A DNA stretch of 64,000 bases from Streptomyces roseolilacinus (GCF_014649335.1 NZ_BMSV01000008.1:124001-188000), one strand, 5' to 3'. Numbered from the stretch's first letter, positions 7,744 to 16,621 are shown. Notes: generated from the sequence alone by a model not told the origin. Numbers and translations are program-made.

Positions 7744-8598
7744 ATGACGCACGACCACACCCACATGGACTGGCCCACGATGCTGCCGCTGCTGGAACGC
7801 GGCGCCGAGCTGCGCACCCCGCTGTACCGGCAGGCGGCGGCCTGGCTCACCGACCTGCTGCCGATGGGCGCCACCCGGCGGATCCTCGACGTCGGCAGCG
7901 GCCCCGGCGTGCTGTCCCGCATCCTCGCCGACGCGTTCCCGTACGCGGAGGTCGTCGCCGTCGACGCGACGCCCGAGCTGCTGGAGCGCGCCCGGGAACG
8001 CAACGCCGACCTCGGCGGCCGCATCACCACGCGGCTCGCCGAACTGCCCGCCGCCGTCGACGAACTGGGCGAGGCGGACCTGGTCTGGGCGGGGGAGTCC
8101 GTCCACCACATCGGCGACCAGCGGGCCGCCCTCGCGGGCCTCGCCCGCCGGCTGCGCCCCGGCGGGATGCTCGCCCTGGCGGAGGGCGGGCTGGCGGCGC
8201 GGCACCTGCCCCGCGACATCGGCATCGGCCGGCCCGGTCTGGAGGCCCGCGTCGAGGCCGCGTCCGCCGGCTGGTTCGGCGAGATGCGGGCCGCGCTGCC
8301 CGGTGCCCGCGAGGAGACGGAGGACTGGCCGGCGCTGCTCACCGCCGCGGGGCTCGTCCCGGCCGGGACGCGCACGTTCCTGCTGGACGTCCCCGCGCCC
8401 GTGCCCGCCGCCGTGCGCGAGCACATCGTCGAGGTGTTCACCCGCACCCGCACCGGCCTCGCCGACCGGCTCCCCGCCGAGGACCTCGCCACCCTCGACC
8501 GGCTGCTCGACCCGGACGACCCCGCCGGCCTCCACCACCGCCCCGACCCCTACCTCCTCACGGCCCGCACCGTGCACACCGCCCGCCGCGCCTCCTGA
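7744..8598 (+). CDS. Class I SAM-dependent methyltransferase
   Basis: A 284-residue protein. SAM motif I is RILDVGSGPGVLSRILADAFP (about residues 47-66), the acidic ribose-binding residue is in VVAVDATPELLE, and motif III is LRPGGMLALAEGG. The N-terminus is His- and Asp-rich (MTHDHTHMDW). The fold is the UbiE/Methyltransf_25 type. The acceptor substrate cannot be told from sequence. It stands alone, 170 bases after the pterin dehydratase gene, and a hairpin terminator follows. Confidence 0.85.
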   Translation: MTHDHTHMDWPTMLPLLERGAELRTPLYRQAAAWLTDLLPMGATRRILDVGSGPGVLSRILADAFPYAEVVAVDATPELLERARERNADLGGRITTRLAELPAAVDELGEADLVWAGESVHHIGDQRAALAGLARRLRPGGMLALAEGGLAARHLPRDIGIGRPGLEARVEAASAGWFGEMRAALPGAREETEDWPALLTAAGLVPAGTRTFLLDVPAPVPAAVREHIVEVFTRTRTGLADRLPAEDLATLDRLLDPDDPAGLHHRPDPYLLTARTVHTARRAS

Positions 8599-8634
8599 CG
8601 GCCCGCACCCCGCCCGCCGCACCTCCCGGCGGCG

Positions 8635-8668
8635 CCCGGACGGGCGGCCCCGCCGCCGTCCGTCCGGG
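8635..8668 (+). terminator. Imperfect hairpin terminator after the methyltransferase gene
   Basis: CCCGGACGG on the left pairs with CCGTCCGGG-type sequence on the right, with one bulge near the loop. It lies 37 bases after the methyltransferase stop. A moderate call. Confidence 0.5.
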
Positions 8669-8832
8669 ACCGCCGGCCCGCGTCCCCGTACGGCTGCCGC
8701 CCGGCCGCCGCACCGTGCGGCAGGCCGTCGCCGACCCCGCCCCGCCCGTGCCCGTCACGCGGTGGACGGCCGCACAGGGGGTGCCGCGCGGGCGAGTTGG
8801 GGACGGCTCCGCGCCCTCACTATGATCCGGCG

Positions 8833-10116
8833 ATGATCACACGAAAGCGATTGGCGGCCGGGTTGTGCGGCCTGCTGGTCACCCTGACGGGCGGCCTCTC
8901 CCCGGTGGCCGCCCGGGCCGACGCCGGCGAACCCGCCGCGAAGGAAGCACCCAAGGTCGAACTGGTGCTGGACGTCAGCGGGTCCATGCGGGCCCGCGAC
9001 ATCGACGGGCAGTCCCGGATGGCCGCGGCGAAGCAGGCGTTCAACGAGGTCCTCGACGCCGTCCCCGCCGAGGTCCGGCTCGGCATCCGCACCCTCGGCG
9101 CCGACTACCCCGGAAAGGACCGCAAGACGGGCTGCAAGGACACCCGGCAGCTCTACCCCGTGGGCCCGCTGGACCGCACCGAGGCCAAGGCCGCCGTGGC
9201 GACGCTGACCCCGACCGGCTGGACGCCCATCGGCCCCGCGCTGCTCGGCGCCGCCGAGGACCTGGAGGGCGGCGACGCCACCCGCAGGATCGTCCTCATC
9301 ACCGACGGCGAGGACACCTGCGCCCCCCTCGACCCCTGCGTGGTCGCGCGGGAGATAGCCGCCAAGGGCATCCACCTCACCATCGACACCCTCGGCCTCG
9401 TCCCGGACGCCAAGACCCGCGCCCAGCTCGTCTGCATCGCGGAGGCCACCGGCGGCACCTACACCTCGGTCCAGCACACCGACGAACTGTCGTCGAGAGT
9501 AAGCCAGTTGGTCGACCGCGCCGCGAAGCCCGTCCTCACCCCCGTCGCCACCGAGGGCGCCGACCGGTGCGCCGAGGCCCCCCTCCTGCGGCCCGGCCTC
9601 TACACCGACCGCGAGGTGTTCGGCCAGCACCGCTGGTACCGCGTCGAGGTGCTGCCCGGCCAGGAGCTGCGCGCCGCGGTGAGCGTCGCCGCCGACCGCC
9701 CCGTCCACCGCGACCACGGCGTCCTGCTGCGGGCGTCGACCCTGGCCGGCCGGGAGATCGTGCGCGGCGAGGCCGCCGGTGACGGCCGTACCGACGTCAT
9801 GTCGACGGGCCTGCGCTACCCCCGGCCCGACGTCGACGACGCCGACACCGACGACGGCAAGCCCGCCGCCGAGACGGTCTGCCTGCGCGTCAGCAACTCC
9901 TTCTCCGCGCCGGCCGGCGTCAAGACCACGCCGGGCCTGCCCGTCGAACTGAGCGTCGCCGTCGTCGACGGCCCTGACGAGGCCGGCGACCCCGCCTTCC
10001 TCGGCCTCGGCCGCGGCTGGTGGCTGCTCGGCACGCTGACGCTCGTCGGCTTCCTCGCCGGCCTGCTGTGGGGCTGGATCTCGCGCTGGCGCGTCACCGT
10101 CTGGAGGACCAACTGA
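8833..10116 (+). CDS. Exported von Willebrand factor A domain protein, C-terminally anchored
   Basis: A 427-residue protein. A signal peptide at 1-30 ends LSPVAARADA. The vWA domain spans about 42-225 with the metal-ion-adhesion motif LDVSGSM, the TPIG threonine and ITDGEDTC. A beta-rich ectodomain follows. One membrane helix at about 395-417 (GWWLLGTLTLVGFLAGLLWGW) precedes a short basic tail. Such proteins display a metal-dependent binding surface outside the cell; the ligand is unknown. A TTG-initiated extension to 8797 is possible, but the ATG at 8833 gives a better signal peptide. The stop overlaps the next ATG (TGATG). Confidence 0.88.
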   Translation: MITRKRLAAGLCGLLVTLTGGLSPVAARADAGEPAAKEAPKVELVLDVSGSMRARDIDGQSRMAAAKQAFNEVLDAVPAEVRLGIRTLGADYPGKDRKTGCKDTRQLYPVGPLDRTEAKAAVATLTPTGWTPIGPALLGAAEDLEGGDATRRIVLITDGEDTCAPLDPCVVAREIAAKGIHLTIDTLGLVPDAKTRAQLVCIAEATGGTYTSVQHTDELSSRVSQLVDRAAKPVLTPVATEGADRCAEAPLLRPGLYTDREVFGQHRWYRVEVLPGQELRAAVSVAADRPVHRDHGVLLRASTLAGREIVRGEAAGDGRTDVMSTGLRYPRPDVDDADTDDGKPAAETVCLRVSNSFSAPAGVKTTPGLPVELSVAVVDGPDEAGDPAFLGLGRGWWLLGTLTLVGFLAGLLWGWISRWRVTVWRTN

Positions 10117-10913
10117 TGCGTACCGTACGGACACCGCGGACCGCGATCGCCGCCGCCCTGCTCGCCGGGGCCGCCCTGCTGGGCCTGATCGCCCCGGGCA
10201 CGGCGGCGGCCGCGAGCCCCACGCCCGCCCCGGCCGCGTCGGACGGCGAGCCGCCCGCGCCGACCGAGGCCGGCACGTCGTTCCGTGCCGCCACCGCCGT
10301 CCGCCCCGGCCAGCGCGCCACGGCCCGGGCGTCGACGGGTGACTACCTGTACTGGCAGTTCCCCGCCGACGCCGGGGACCGGGCGACCGTCCGCGCCGCG
10401 GTCACCCTGCCCGAGTCGTCCGCCCGCGGGGCGGGCAGCACCTGGCGGATCGACGTGTACGACGGGCTGCGCCGCCGCCAGGCGTGCCGCCACGGCAGCG
10501 ACTCCCGCACCCTCGCGGCGGACGCCCGCACGGTCACGCTCACCTGCCACCTGCGCACGGTCCGGGGCTGGGCGGAGCCGTGGTCGAACGATCCGCTGCC
10601 CGGCGCCTACTACGTCCGGCTGACCGCCGTGCGCCTCGCCGCGGCCGACGTCGGCCTGCCCTTCGACGCGGCGCTGGACGTCTCCGCCGACGCCGTGGGC
10701 GCCGCCGCGGACGTGGACGGCAGCCTGGCGCAGCCCCTCGTCCAGGGGTCGTCGGCGACCGTGGAACCGGAGGACGGCTGGTCGTCCGGCTGGTGGTCGA
10801 CGCGCTGGCTGTGGACGGCGGGCGGCGCCGTGCTCGCCGCCCTCGCCGGGGTCTGGGGCCACTCCCTGACCCGCGGCGGCGGCCGCCCGGCGGGAGTGCC
10901 CGGCAGGCCGTGA
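10116..10913 (+). CDS. Exported membrane-anchored protein coupled to the vWA gene
   Basis: A 265-residue protein with a signal peptide at about 1-34 (LLAGAALLGLIAPGTAAAA), a Pro/Ala-rich linker to about 55, a beta-rich domain with Cys in QACRHGSDSR and LTCHLRTV, and one C-terminal helix (LWTAGGAVLAALAGVWGHSL, about 228-248). The ectodomain's TGDYLYWQFPADAGDRATV is similar in character to the second half of the vWA protein. The ATG overlaps the vWA stop, with CTGGAGG as ribosome site. Both likely form a cell-surface pair. I do not recognise a named family. Confidence 0.8.
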   Translation: MRTVRTPRTAIAAALLAGAALLGLIAPGTAAAASPTPAPAASDGEPPAPTEAGTSFRAATAVRPGQRATARASTGDYLYWQFPADAGDRATVRAAVTLPESSARGAGSTWRIDVYDGLRRRQACRHGSDSRTLAADARTVTLTCHLRTVRGWAEPWSNDPLPGAYYVRLTAVRLAAADVGLPFDAALDVSADAVGAAADVDGSLAQPLVQGSSATVEPEDGWSSGWWSTRWLWTAGGAVLAALAGVWGHSLTRGGGRPAGVPGRP

Positions 10914-10923
10914 CCGGGCGGAC

Positions 10924-10956
10924 GCGGTGGCCGGGCCCACGAGGCCCGGCCACCGC
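10924..10956. terminator. Bidirectional hairpin terminator
   Basis: A perfect 14-bp stem (10924-10937 with 10943-10956) and a 5-base loop between the convergent exported-protein operon and the acyl-CoA synthetase gene. Confidence 0.75.
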
Positions 10957-11050
10957 ACCGCCCGCACGGGGCCGCCCGCACCGCACCGCCCGCACCGCCC
11001 GTACGGGACCGTTCGCGCCGGACCCTCACGCGGGGCCGTCGCGCCGGGCG

Positions 11051-12874
11051 TCAGTGGTACAGCGCCTCGACCTCCGCCGCGTACACCGTCTCGATCGCGC
11101 GCCGCTTCAGCTTCAGCGACGGGGTCAGCAGGCCGTGCTCCTCGCTGAACGGGTGCGCCAGGATGCGGAAGGTGCGGATCGACTCGGCGTGCGACACGAG
11201 CGTGTTGGCGGCGACGACCGCCCGGCGGATCTCCCTCTCCAGCGCCGGGTCGCGGACCAGTTCGGCCGTCTGCAGCGTCGCCCGGCCCTGCATCGCGAGC
11301 CAGTGGTCGACCGCCTCCTGGTCGAGGGTGATCAGCGCCGCGATGTACGGCCGGTTGTTGCCGACCACGACGCACTGCGCGACCAGCGGATGGGACCGCA
11401 CGCGGTCCTCCAGGGCGAGCGGCGAGACGCTCTTGCCGCTGGTCGTCACCAGGATCTCCTTCTTCCGCCCGGTGATGGTCAGGTAGCCGTCCTCGTCGAG
11501 CGACCCCAGGTCCCCGGTGGCGAGCCACCCGTCGCGCAGCACCGCCTCGCCGGCGGCCGGGTCGTTGAGGTACCCGGAGAAGACGTGCGGGCCGCGCAGC
11601 CACACCTCCCCGTCCTCCGCGATCCGCACCGACGTGCCCGGTACGGGCTGCCCCACCGTGCCGTACCTGGTCCGCTCCGGCGGGTTGGCGGTCGCCGCCG
11701 ACGTGGTCTCCGTCAACCCGTACCCCTCGTACACGGTCACGCCCGCGCCCGCGAAGAACAGGCCCATCCGCCGGTCCATCGCCGAGCCGCCCGACATGGC
11801 GTGCCGGACCCGGCCCCCCAACGCCTCGCGCACCTTCCCGTACACGACCTTCTCGAAGAACTGGTGCTGCACCCGCAGCGCCGCCGAAGGCCCCGGGCCC
11901 AGGCCGAAGTCCCGGTCCTCCTGGGCCTCCGCGTACCGCACGGCCACCTCGACCGCACGGTCGAAGGCTCCGGCCCTCCCCTCGGCCTCCGCGCGCCGCC
12001 GCGCCGCGTCGAAGACCTTCTCGAAGACGTACGGCACCGCGAGCACGAACGTCGGCCGGAACGCCGCCAGGTCGGGCAGCAGCGCGCCCGCCGACAGCAG
12101 CGGCTGGTGGCCCAGCTTCACCCGGCCCCGCACCGCCGCGACCCCCACCATGCGGCCGAAGACGTGGGCGAGCGGCAGGAACAGCAGCGTCGACGCCTCC
12201 TCGCCGGGCCTGGAGCGGAACACCGGCTCCCAGCGGTGCAGGAGCGTGTCCGACTCGAACATGAAGTTCCCGTGCGTCAGCACGCACCCCTTGGGGCGCC
12301 CGGTCGTCCCGGACGTGTAGATGACGGTGGCGACGGACTCCGGGGTGACCGCGCGCCGGTGCCGGTGCACCACCTCGTCGTCGATCCGCGCCCCCGCCCG
12401 GACGAGTTCGTCGACCACCCCGGTGTCGAGCTGCCACAGCTGCTTCAGAAGGGGCAGGCGGTCGACGACCGACCCGACCGTCATCGCGTGGTCCTCGTGC
12501 TCGACGACGCACGCGCTGACGCCCGCGTCGTGCAGCATCCAGTGCACCTGGTCGGCGGAGGACGTCGGGTACACCGGCACGGGCTGCGCGCCCACGGTCC
12601 ACAGCGCGAAGTCGAACAGCGTCCACTCGTAGCGGGTGCGGGACATGATCGCGACCCGGTCCCCGAACCGCACGCCCCGCGCGAGCAGACCCTTCGCGAG
12701 GGCCAGCACCTCGTCCCGGAACTGCCGGGAGGTGACGTCGCCCCACGTCCCGGACGCGTCCTTCCGGCCCAGGGCGACCCGGTCCGGATCACTCGCGGCG
12801 TGGTCGAACACGACGTCGGCCAGGCCGCCGACCAGCGGAGCCGCCGCCAGGGGCGGGACTGTCAACTCGCGCAA
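11051..12874 (-). CDS. Long-chain fatty-acid-CoA ligase / AMP-dependent synthetase
   Basis: A 607-residue ANL-superfamily enzyme. The P-loop-like motif is VIYTSGTTGRPKGCVLTHGN, with YEGYGLTETT (A5), WLATGDLG (A7) and ITGRKKEILVTTSGKSVSP (A8, ending in a conserved region before the catalytic lysine). Length and motifs fit long-chain acyl-CoA synthetases, which activate fatty acids through an acyl-AMP. The start is judged to be TTG (12872-12874, reverse strand) because AAGGAG lies 7 bases upstream and no ATG is suitable; the protein begins LRELTVPPLAAAPLVGG. Convergent with the vWA operon. Confidence 0.9.
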   Translation of the reverse strand: MRELTVPPLAAAPLVGGLADVVFDHAASDPDRVALGRKDASGTWGDVTSRQFRDEVLALAKGLLARGVRFGDRVAIMSRTRYEWTLFDFALWTVGAQPVPVYPTSSADQVHWMLHDAGVSACVVEHEDHAMTVGSVVDRLPLLKQLWQLDTGVVDELVRAGARIDDEVVHRHRRAVTPESVATVIYTSGTTGRPKGCVLTHGNFMFESDTLLHRWEPVFRSRPGEEASTLLFLPLAHVFGRMVGVAAVRGRVKLGHQPLLSAGALLPDLAAFRPTFVLAVPYVFEKVFDAARRRAEAEGRAGAFDRAVEVAVRYAEAQEDRDFGLGPGPSAALRVQHQFFEKVVYGKVREALGGRVRHAMSGGSAMDRRMGLFFAGAGVTVYEGYGLTETTSAATANPPERTRYGTVGQPVPGTSVRIAEDGEVWLRGPHVFSGYLNDPAAGEAVLRDGWLATGDLGSLDEDGYLTITGRKKEILVTTSGKSVSPLALEDRVRSHPLVAQCVVVGNNRPYIAALITLDQEAVDHWLAMQGRATLQTAELVRDPALEREIRRAVVAANTLVSHAESIRTFRILAHPFSEEHGLLTPSLKLKRRAIETVYAAEVEALYH

Positions 12875-13701
12875 TGGCCTGCTCCTTGTGGCGCTCAGCA
12901 CAGCGGAGGGTGACCGTACCGTACGGAGAGTTGGCGCGGGAGACTCTTCCTAAAGTCCGGACAAACGACATTGCCACTGGTCAGACCGGTCAGCGCATGG
13001 TCACGGGGACGGGGGGCCGCCCGTTACTGACCGGCGGGTCAGGAGCGGCGTCGGGAATCTCCACCGAATCTGTACGGGCCGACCACAGCGGGGGTGGCCG
13101 AAGAGCGCCGGTGGCGGGGCGCCGCGACCGTACGGGAGGAAGGGGACGGCCACCGGACCGGGACCGCCCGCGCCGTGGGCCCCGCGCTCCGGGCCCCGAG
13201 CGCGCCGGTCGTCCCGTGCCACCGGGTCACCCTCGTACCCCCGGACCCGCCGGGCCAACCCGTACCGCTCCCGACCCGCCGGGCCCGCCCCACCGAGCCC
13301 CCGCACCACCGCGAACGCGCCCCCGCGACCCGCCACCCCACCGGCCGCCCCCGGCGCCGGGCGGGCACCCCTCGCATCCGGGCGGGCACCCCTCCGTCGT
13401 GCCGGCAGCCCCCACCACGCCGGGCAGCCCCCACCGCGCAGGCCGCCCCCACCACGCCGGGCAGCCCCCACCACGCCGGGCAGCCCCCACCACGCCGGCG
13501 ACGCAGCCGCCGTGCCGGTCGCCCGGCCACCGCCCCGAGCCGCCCGCCGCCGTCCGGCGCGCACCCGCCCCGACCGGCCAAGATCACGGCGGCTACGGTG
13601 AGAGCCATGCCCGCACCCGCGACACCCGCCCCGGCCCGCGCCTCCGCGCCCGTCCCCGGCCCGTGCCCCGTCCCCCCGCCCTCCCGCCCGGGCGGTGTGC
13701 G
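12875..13701. other. Long intergenic region, mostly GC-rich low-complexity sequence
   Basis: I see no convincing gene here. The first 100 bases are less GC-rich (TTCCTAAAGTCCGG, ACGACATTGCCACTGG) and probably hold the promoter of the acyl-CoA synthetase gene. From about 13200 the sequence is dominated by CCC/CCG runs and short repeats, including a tandem array. A 32-codon open frame at 13607-13705 ends exactly at the next gene's GTG (GTGA overlap), but it is only Pro/Ala/Arg and may be chance. Confidence 0.6.
13405..13499. repeat. 18-bp tandem repeat, about five imperfect copies
   Basis: The unit is CCCCACCACGCCGGGCAG. Two copies lie before and three after a degenerate segment (CCGCGCAGGCCG). 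A separate direct repeat CGGGCGGGCACCCCTC occurs just upstream. Translation gives repetitive low-complexity peptides in every frame. Confidence 0.8.
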
Positions 13702-14106
13702 GTGACGCGCGGCTGGATGCGCCCCGGAGCGTCCCGGCCGTGCTCGCTCGTCGTCTGCCGGGGCTGCTGCTGCGGCGACGCGCGCAAGAACCCCGGGACC
13801 GACCACGCGGGTCAGCTGGAGCGGCTGCGGCAGGCCGCGGCGGCGTCCGGCGGCAGGCTGGCCGTCCGTACGAGCGACTGCCTCGGCCCGTGCGGCCAGG
13901 CCAACGTCATGGTCGTCCAGCCCTCCACCGAGGCCCGGAGCCGCGGCGCCCGCGCCGCGTGGATCGGCTGGGCGCTGGACGACGACTGCCTGGACGACGT
14001 CCTTGCCTGGGTGGAGGCGGGCGGCCCGGGGATGGCCGAGCCGCCGGCGACGCTCGCCCTCCAGATGATCGACCCGCCGTCGGAGGCCCGCCGCCGGGCC
14101 CGCTGA
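13702..14106 (+). CDS. Thioredoxin-like [2Fe-2S] ferredoxin domain protein
   Basis: A 134-residue protein. The cysteine pattern CSLVVCRGCCCGDARKN, about 40 residues, then TSDCLGPCGQANVMVVQP matches thioredoxin-like [2Fe-2S] ferredoxins, which carry a cluster on four cysteines and transfer electrons. The WIGWALDDDCLDDVLAWVEAGGPG tail is typical of the short actinobacterial form. The GTG at 13702 overlaps the stop of a tiny upstream frame. Its 3' end converges on fdhD, which suggests a link to formate or molybdenum metabolism, although no dehydrogenase subunit is in the window. Confidence 0.85.
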   Translation: MTRGWMRPGASRPCSLVVCRGCCCGDARKNPGTDHAGQLERLRQAAAASGGRLAVRTSDCLGPCGQANVMVVQPSTEARSRGARAAWIGWALDDDCLDDVLAWVEAGGPGMAEPPATLALQMIDPPSEARRRAR

Positions 14107-14188
14107 CGCCCCGCCCTCCCCGAGCGTGCCCGCCGGGCCCCCTCGCACACCGCCCACCCGGCCCCTCCCGAGCGCCCGCCCGGCCCCC

Positions 14189-15043
14189 TCAGTGAGCGGC
14201 CAGCGGGGCGCCGTCCGCGTCCAGGAGGCGGTGCTCCCCGGCGTACACGTTCATCGAACCGCCCCGCAGGAACCCCACCAGCGTCAGCCCCGTCTCGGCG
14301 GCCAGGTCCACGGCGAGCGACGACGGCGCGGAGACCGCCGCCAGCACCGGCACCCCCGCCATCACCGCCTTCTGCGCCAGCTCGAACGACGCCCGCCCGG
14401 ACACCATCAGCACCGCCTGGCCCAGCGGCAGCCGCCCCTCCCGCAGGGCCCGCCCGACCACCTTGTCGACGGCGTTGTGCCGCCCCACGTCCTCCCGCAC
14501 GTCGAGCAGCTCGCCCGACGCGGAGAACAGCGCCGCCGCGTGCAGCCCGCCGGTCCGCTCGAACACCTGCTGCGCGGCACGCAGCCGGTCGGGCAGCGCG
14601 GCCAGCACGTCCACTCCGACCCGTACCGGCGGGCCGTCGGCCGGCGCGAACCGGGTGGTGGTGCGCACCGCGTCCAGGCTGGCCTTGCCGCACAGACCGC
14701 ACGAGGAGGTGGTGTAGACGTTCCGCTCCAGCGTGATGTCGGGCACCGGTACGCCCGGGGCGAGCTGCACGTCCACGACGTTGTACGTGTTGCCGCCGTC
14801 GTCGCGGGCGCCCGCGCAGTACACGATGTTCCGCACGTCCTCCGCCGCGCCGAGGACGCCCTCGCTGACCAGGAACCCGGCGGCGAGCGCGAAGTCGTCG
14901 CCGGGCGTGCGCATGGTGACGGCGAGGGGTTTGCCGTTCATCCGGATCTCCAGCGGCTCCTCGGCGACGAGGGTGTCGGGCCGGGCGGACACGGCCCCGT
15001 CCCGCACCCGGATGACGCGCCGCCGTTCCGTGACCCGTCCCAT
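14189..15043 (-). CDS. fdhD: Formate dehydrogenase accessory sulfurtransferase
   Basis: A 284-residue FdhD-family protein. The conserved catalytic cysteines lie in VYTTSSCGLCGKAS (CxxC), and the family blocks NGKPLAVTMRTPGDDFALAAGFLVSEG, DVGRHNAVDKVVG and SGRASFELAQKAVMAGVPVLAAVSAPSSLAVDLA are all present. FdhD transfers sulfur from a cysteine desulfurase to the molybdenum cofactor, which formate dehydrogenase needs for activity. The ATG at 15041-15043 (reverse strand) gives MGRVTERRRV. Divergent from the KAS III gene. Confidence 0.95.
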   Translation of the reverse strand: MGRVTERRRVIRVRDGAVSARPDTLVAEEPLEIRMNGKPLAVTMRTPGDDFALAAGFLVSEGVLGAAEDVRNIVYCAGARDDGGNTYNVVDVQLAPGVPVPDITLERNVYTTSSCGLCGKASLDAVRTTTRFAPADGPPVRVGVDVLAALPDRLRAAQQVFERTGGLHAAALFSASGELLDVREDVGRHNAVDKVVGRALREGRLPLGQAVLMVSGRASFELAQKAVMAGVPVLAAVSAPSSLAVDLAAETGLTLVGFLRGGSMNVYAGEHRLLDADGAPLAAH

Positions 15044-15254
15044 GTCTCCCCGTCCCCTCGCCGTGGCCGTAGCGCTTCCGAAGGCCATTGTCGTCCACGG
15101 CGCGTCCGGCGAGCCGACCGGCGGTGATGTGGCGGACCCTCCAAGGGACGGGCGGGAATGCTGTGGGATCACGTGACGGGTTACCGGTGAGTCGCTGACC
15201 AGACTGGGGGATTCCTTACCATCACGAACCAACCAGCCGAGGGGGTCCCCGAGC

Positions 15255-16199
15255 ATGACGGGCACTCGTATCGCCGCGCTCGGGCATTACCAGCCCGCCA
15301 AGGTGCTCACCAACGACGACCTGGCCGCGCTGGTCGACACCAGCGACGAGTGGATCCGCAGCCGTGTCGGCATCCGCACCCGCCACGTCGCCGGACCGGA
15401 CGAACCGGTCGACGAGATGGCCGCCCACGCGGCCGCGAAGGCCCTCGCCTCCGCCGGCCTGGCGTCCACCGACATCGACCTGGTCGTCGTCGCCACGTCC
15501 ACCGCGATCGACCGCTCCCCGAACACCGCCGCCCGCGTGGCCGCCCGCCTCGCCATGGCCTCCCCGGCCACGCTGGACCTGAACGTCGTGTGCGCCGGCT
15601 TCACCCACGCCCTGGCCACCGCCGACCACGCCGTGCGGGCCGGTTCGGCGCGCCGGGCCCTGGTCATCGGCGCGGACAAGATGACCGAGATCACCGACTG
15701 GACGGACCGCACGACCTGCGTCCTGGTCGGCGACGGCGCCGGCGCGGCCGTCGTGGAGGCCGCCCCGGACGGCGTCCCCGGCATCAGCCCGGTCGTGTGG
15801 GGCTCCGTCCCCGAGATGGGCCACGCGGTCCGCATCGAGGGCACCCCGCCCCGCTTCGCCCAGGAGGGCCAGACCGTCTACCGCTGGGCCACCACCCAGC
15901 TCCCGCCCATCGCCCGCCGCGTCTGCGAGCGCGCCGGCATCGCCCCGGAGGACCTGGCGGCGGTCGTCCTCCACCAGGCGAACCTCCGCATCATCGAGCC
16001 CCTCGCCCAGCGCATCGGCGCGGTCAACGCGGTCGTCGCCCGCGACGTCACGGAGTCCGGCAACACGTCGGCCGCGTCCATCCCGATGGCCCTGTCGAAG
16101 CTCGTGGCCCGCGGCGACCTCCCCCCGGGCTCGCCGGCCCTCCTCTTCGGCTTCGGCGGCAACCTGTCGTACGCGGGCCAGGTGGTCCGCACCCCGTAA
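15255..16199 (+). CDS. 3-oxoacyl-ACP synthase III (KAS III) homologue
   Basis: A 314-residue thiolase-fold enzyme. The catalytic triad is visible: Cys113 in LDLNVVCAGF, His240 in VVLHQANLRI and Asn270 in ESGNTSAASIP. The N-terminal DEWIRSRVGIRTRH and C-terminal GFGGNLSYAGQVV match KAS III. These enzymes condense an acyl-CoA starter with malonyl-ACP. No fabD, acpP or fabF genes adjoin it, so it is not the main fatty acid cluster copy; a role in a special starter unit or secondary metabolism is possible. The ATG follows GAGGGGGTCCCCGAGC. Confidence 0.9.
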   Translation: MTGTRIAALGHYQPAKVLTNDDLAALVDTSDEWIRSRVGIRTRHVAGPDEPVDEMAAHAAAKALASAGLASTDIDLVVVATSTAIDRSPNTAARVAARLAMASPATLDLNVVCAGFTHALATADHAVRAGSARRALVIGADKMTEITDWTDRTTCVLVGDGAGAAVVEAAPDGVPGISPVVWGSVPEMGHAVRIEGTPPRFAQEGQTVYRWATTQLPPIARRVCERAGIAPEDLAAVVLHQANLRIIEPLAQRIGAVNAVVARDVTESGNTSAASIPMALSKLVARGDLPPGSPALLFGFGGNLSYAGQVVRTP

Positions 16200-16268
16200 G
16201 ACCGCCCCTCACACTGCGTGACGCCCCCGGAACCGGCCGGGCACCCCGCCTGACCACGGGATATGAGG

Positions 16269-16298
16269 GTGAAGGGCACCTCGAACCCCTGGTAGAGT
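16269..16298 (+). promoter_or_regulatory. Promoter of tRNA-Leu
   Basis: GTGAAG (16269-16274), 18 bases, TAGAGT (16293-16298). TAGAGT is a good -10 hexamer for the main sigma factor, and the tRNA begins 44 bases further on. The -35 is weaker. Confidence 0.55.
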
Positions 16299-16342
16299 TA
16301 TCCATGTCGCCGCGGGGAACACCCCGGAGCGACAGACACCTT

Positions 16343-16427
16343 GTCCGGGTGGCGGAATGGCAGACGCGCTAGCTTGAGGTGCTAGTGCCCTTTATCGGGC
16401 GTGGGGGTTCAAGTCCCCCCTCGGACA
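16343..16427 (+). tRNA. tRNA-Leu (anticodon GAG)
   Basis: An 85-base class II tRNA. The acceptor stem GTCCGGG pairs with CTCGGAC (one G-U) and A is the discriminator. The anticodon stem CTAGC/GCTAG encloses the loop TTGAGGT, giving anticodon GAG at 16376-16378, which reads CUC and CUU. The long variable arm (TGCCC...GGGCG) is typical of leucine tRNAs. The T arm contains GGTTCAAGTCC. CCA is not encoded. Confidence 0.95.
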
Positions 16428-16432
16428 CTCAC

Positions 16433-16472
16433 GACGAAGCGTCGACCGGATCATCCGGCCGGCGCTTTCGTC
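16433..16472 (+). terminator. Hairpin terminator after tRNA-Leu
   Basis: Outer arms GACGAAGCG and CGCTTTCGTC (one bulge) enclose an inner CCGGA-TCA-TCCGG stem. It lies directly after the tRNA and before the convergent regulator gene. Confidence 0.75.
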
Positions 16473-16621
16473 ATGGGGCCCCCGACCGCCCCCGCCGCCC
16501 AAGGCCCCGGCCGCCCCCCCCGTGACGGGGCGGCCGAGCCCCTCCCGCACGGCCCTGCCGCGCGCCCCTCCTCGCCCACCCTTCCGGGCCCGTTCCCCAT
16601 CGCGGCTCGCCGCTCGCCGTG

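Noticed and set aside
9816..12746. A 976-codon reverse-strand frame
   Set aside because: It lies out of frame with the acyl-CoA synthetase gene and opposite the vWA operon; no domain is visible.
13405..13499. CRISPR array
   Set aside because: The units are contiguous, 18 bp long, with no unique spacers and no cas genes nearby.
13001..13564. Repetitive frame with PAWWGLPGVVGA repeats
   Set aside because: The peptide repeat is only the translation of the 18-bp DNA repeat. No ribosome site, and the other frames are equally repetitive.
13607..13705. Small leader ORF coupled to the ferredoxin gene
   Set aside because: A 32-codon Pro/Ala/Arg-rich frame in a region where all frames look alike; the GTGA overlap could be chance. 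Mentioned but not called.
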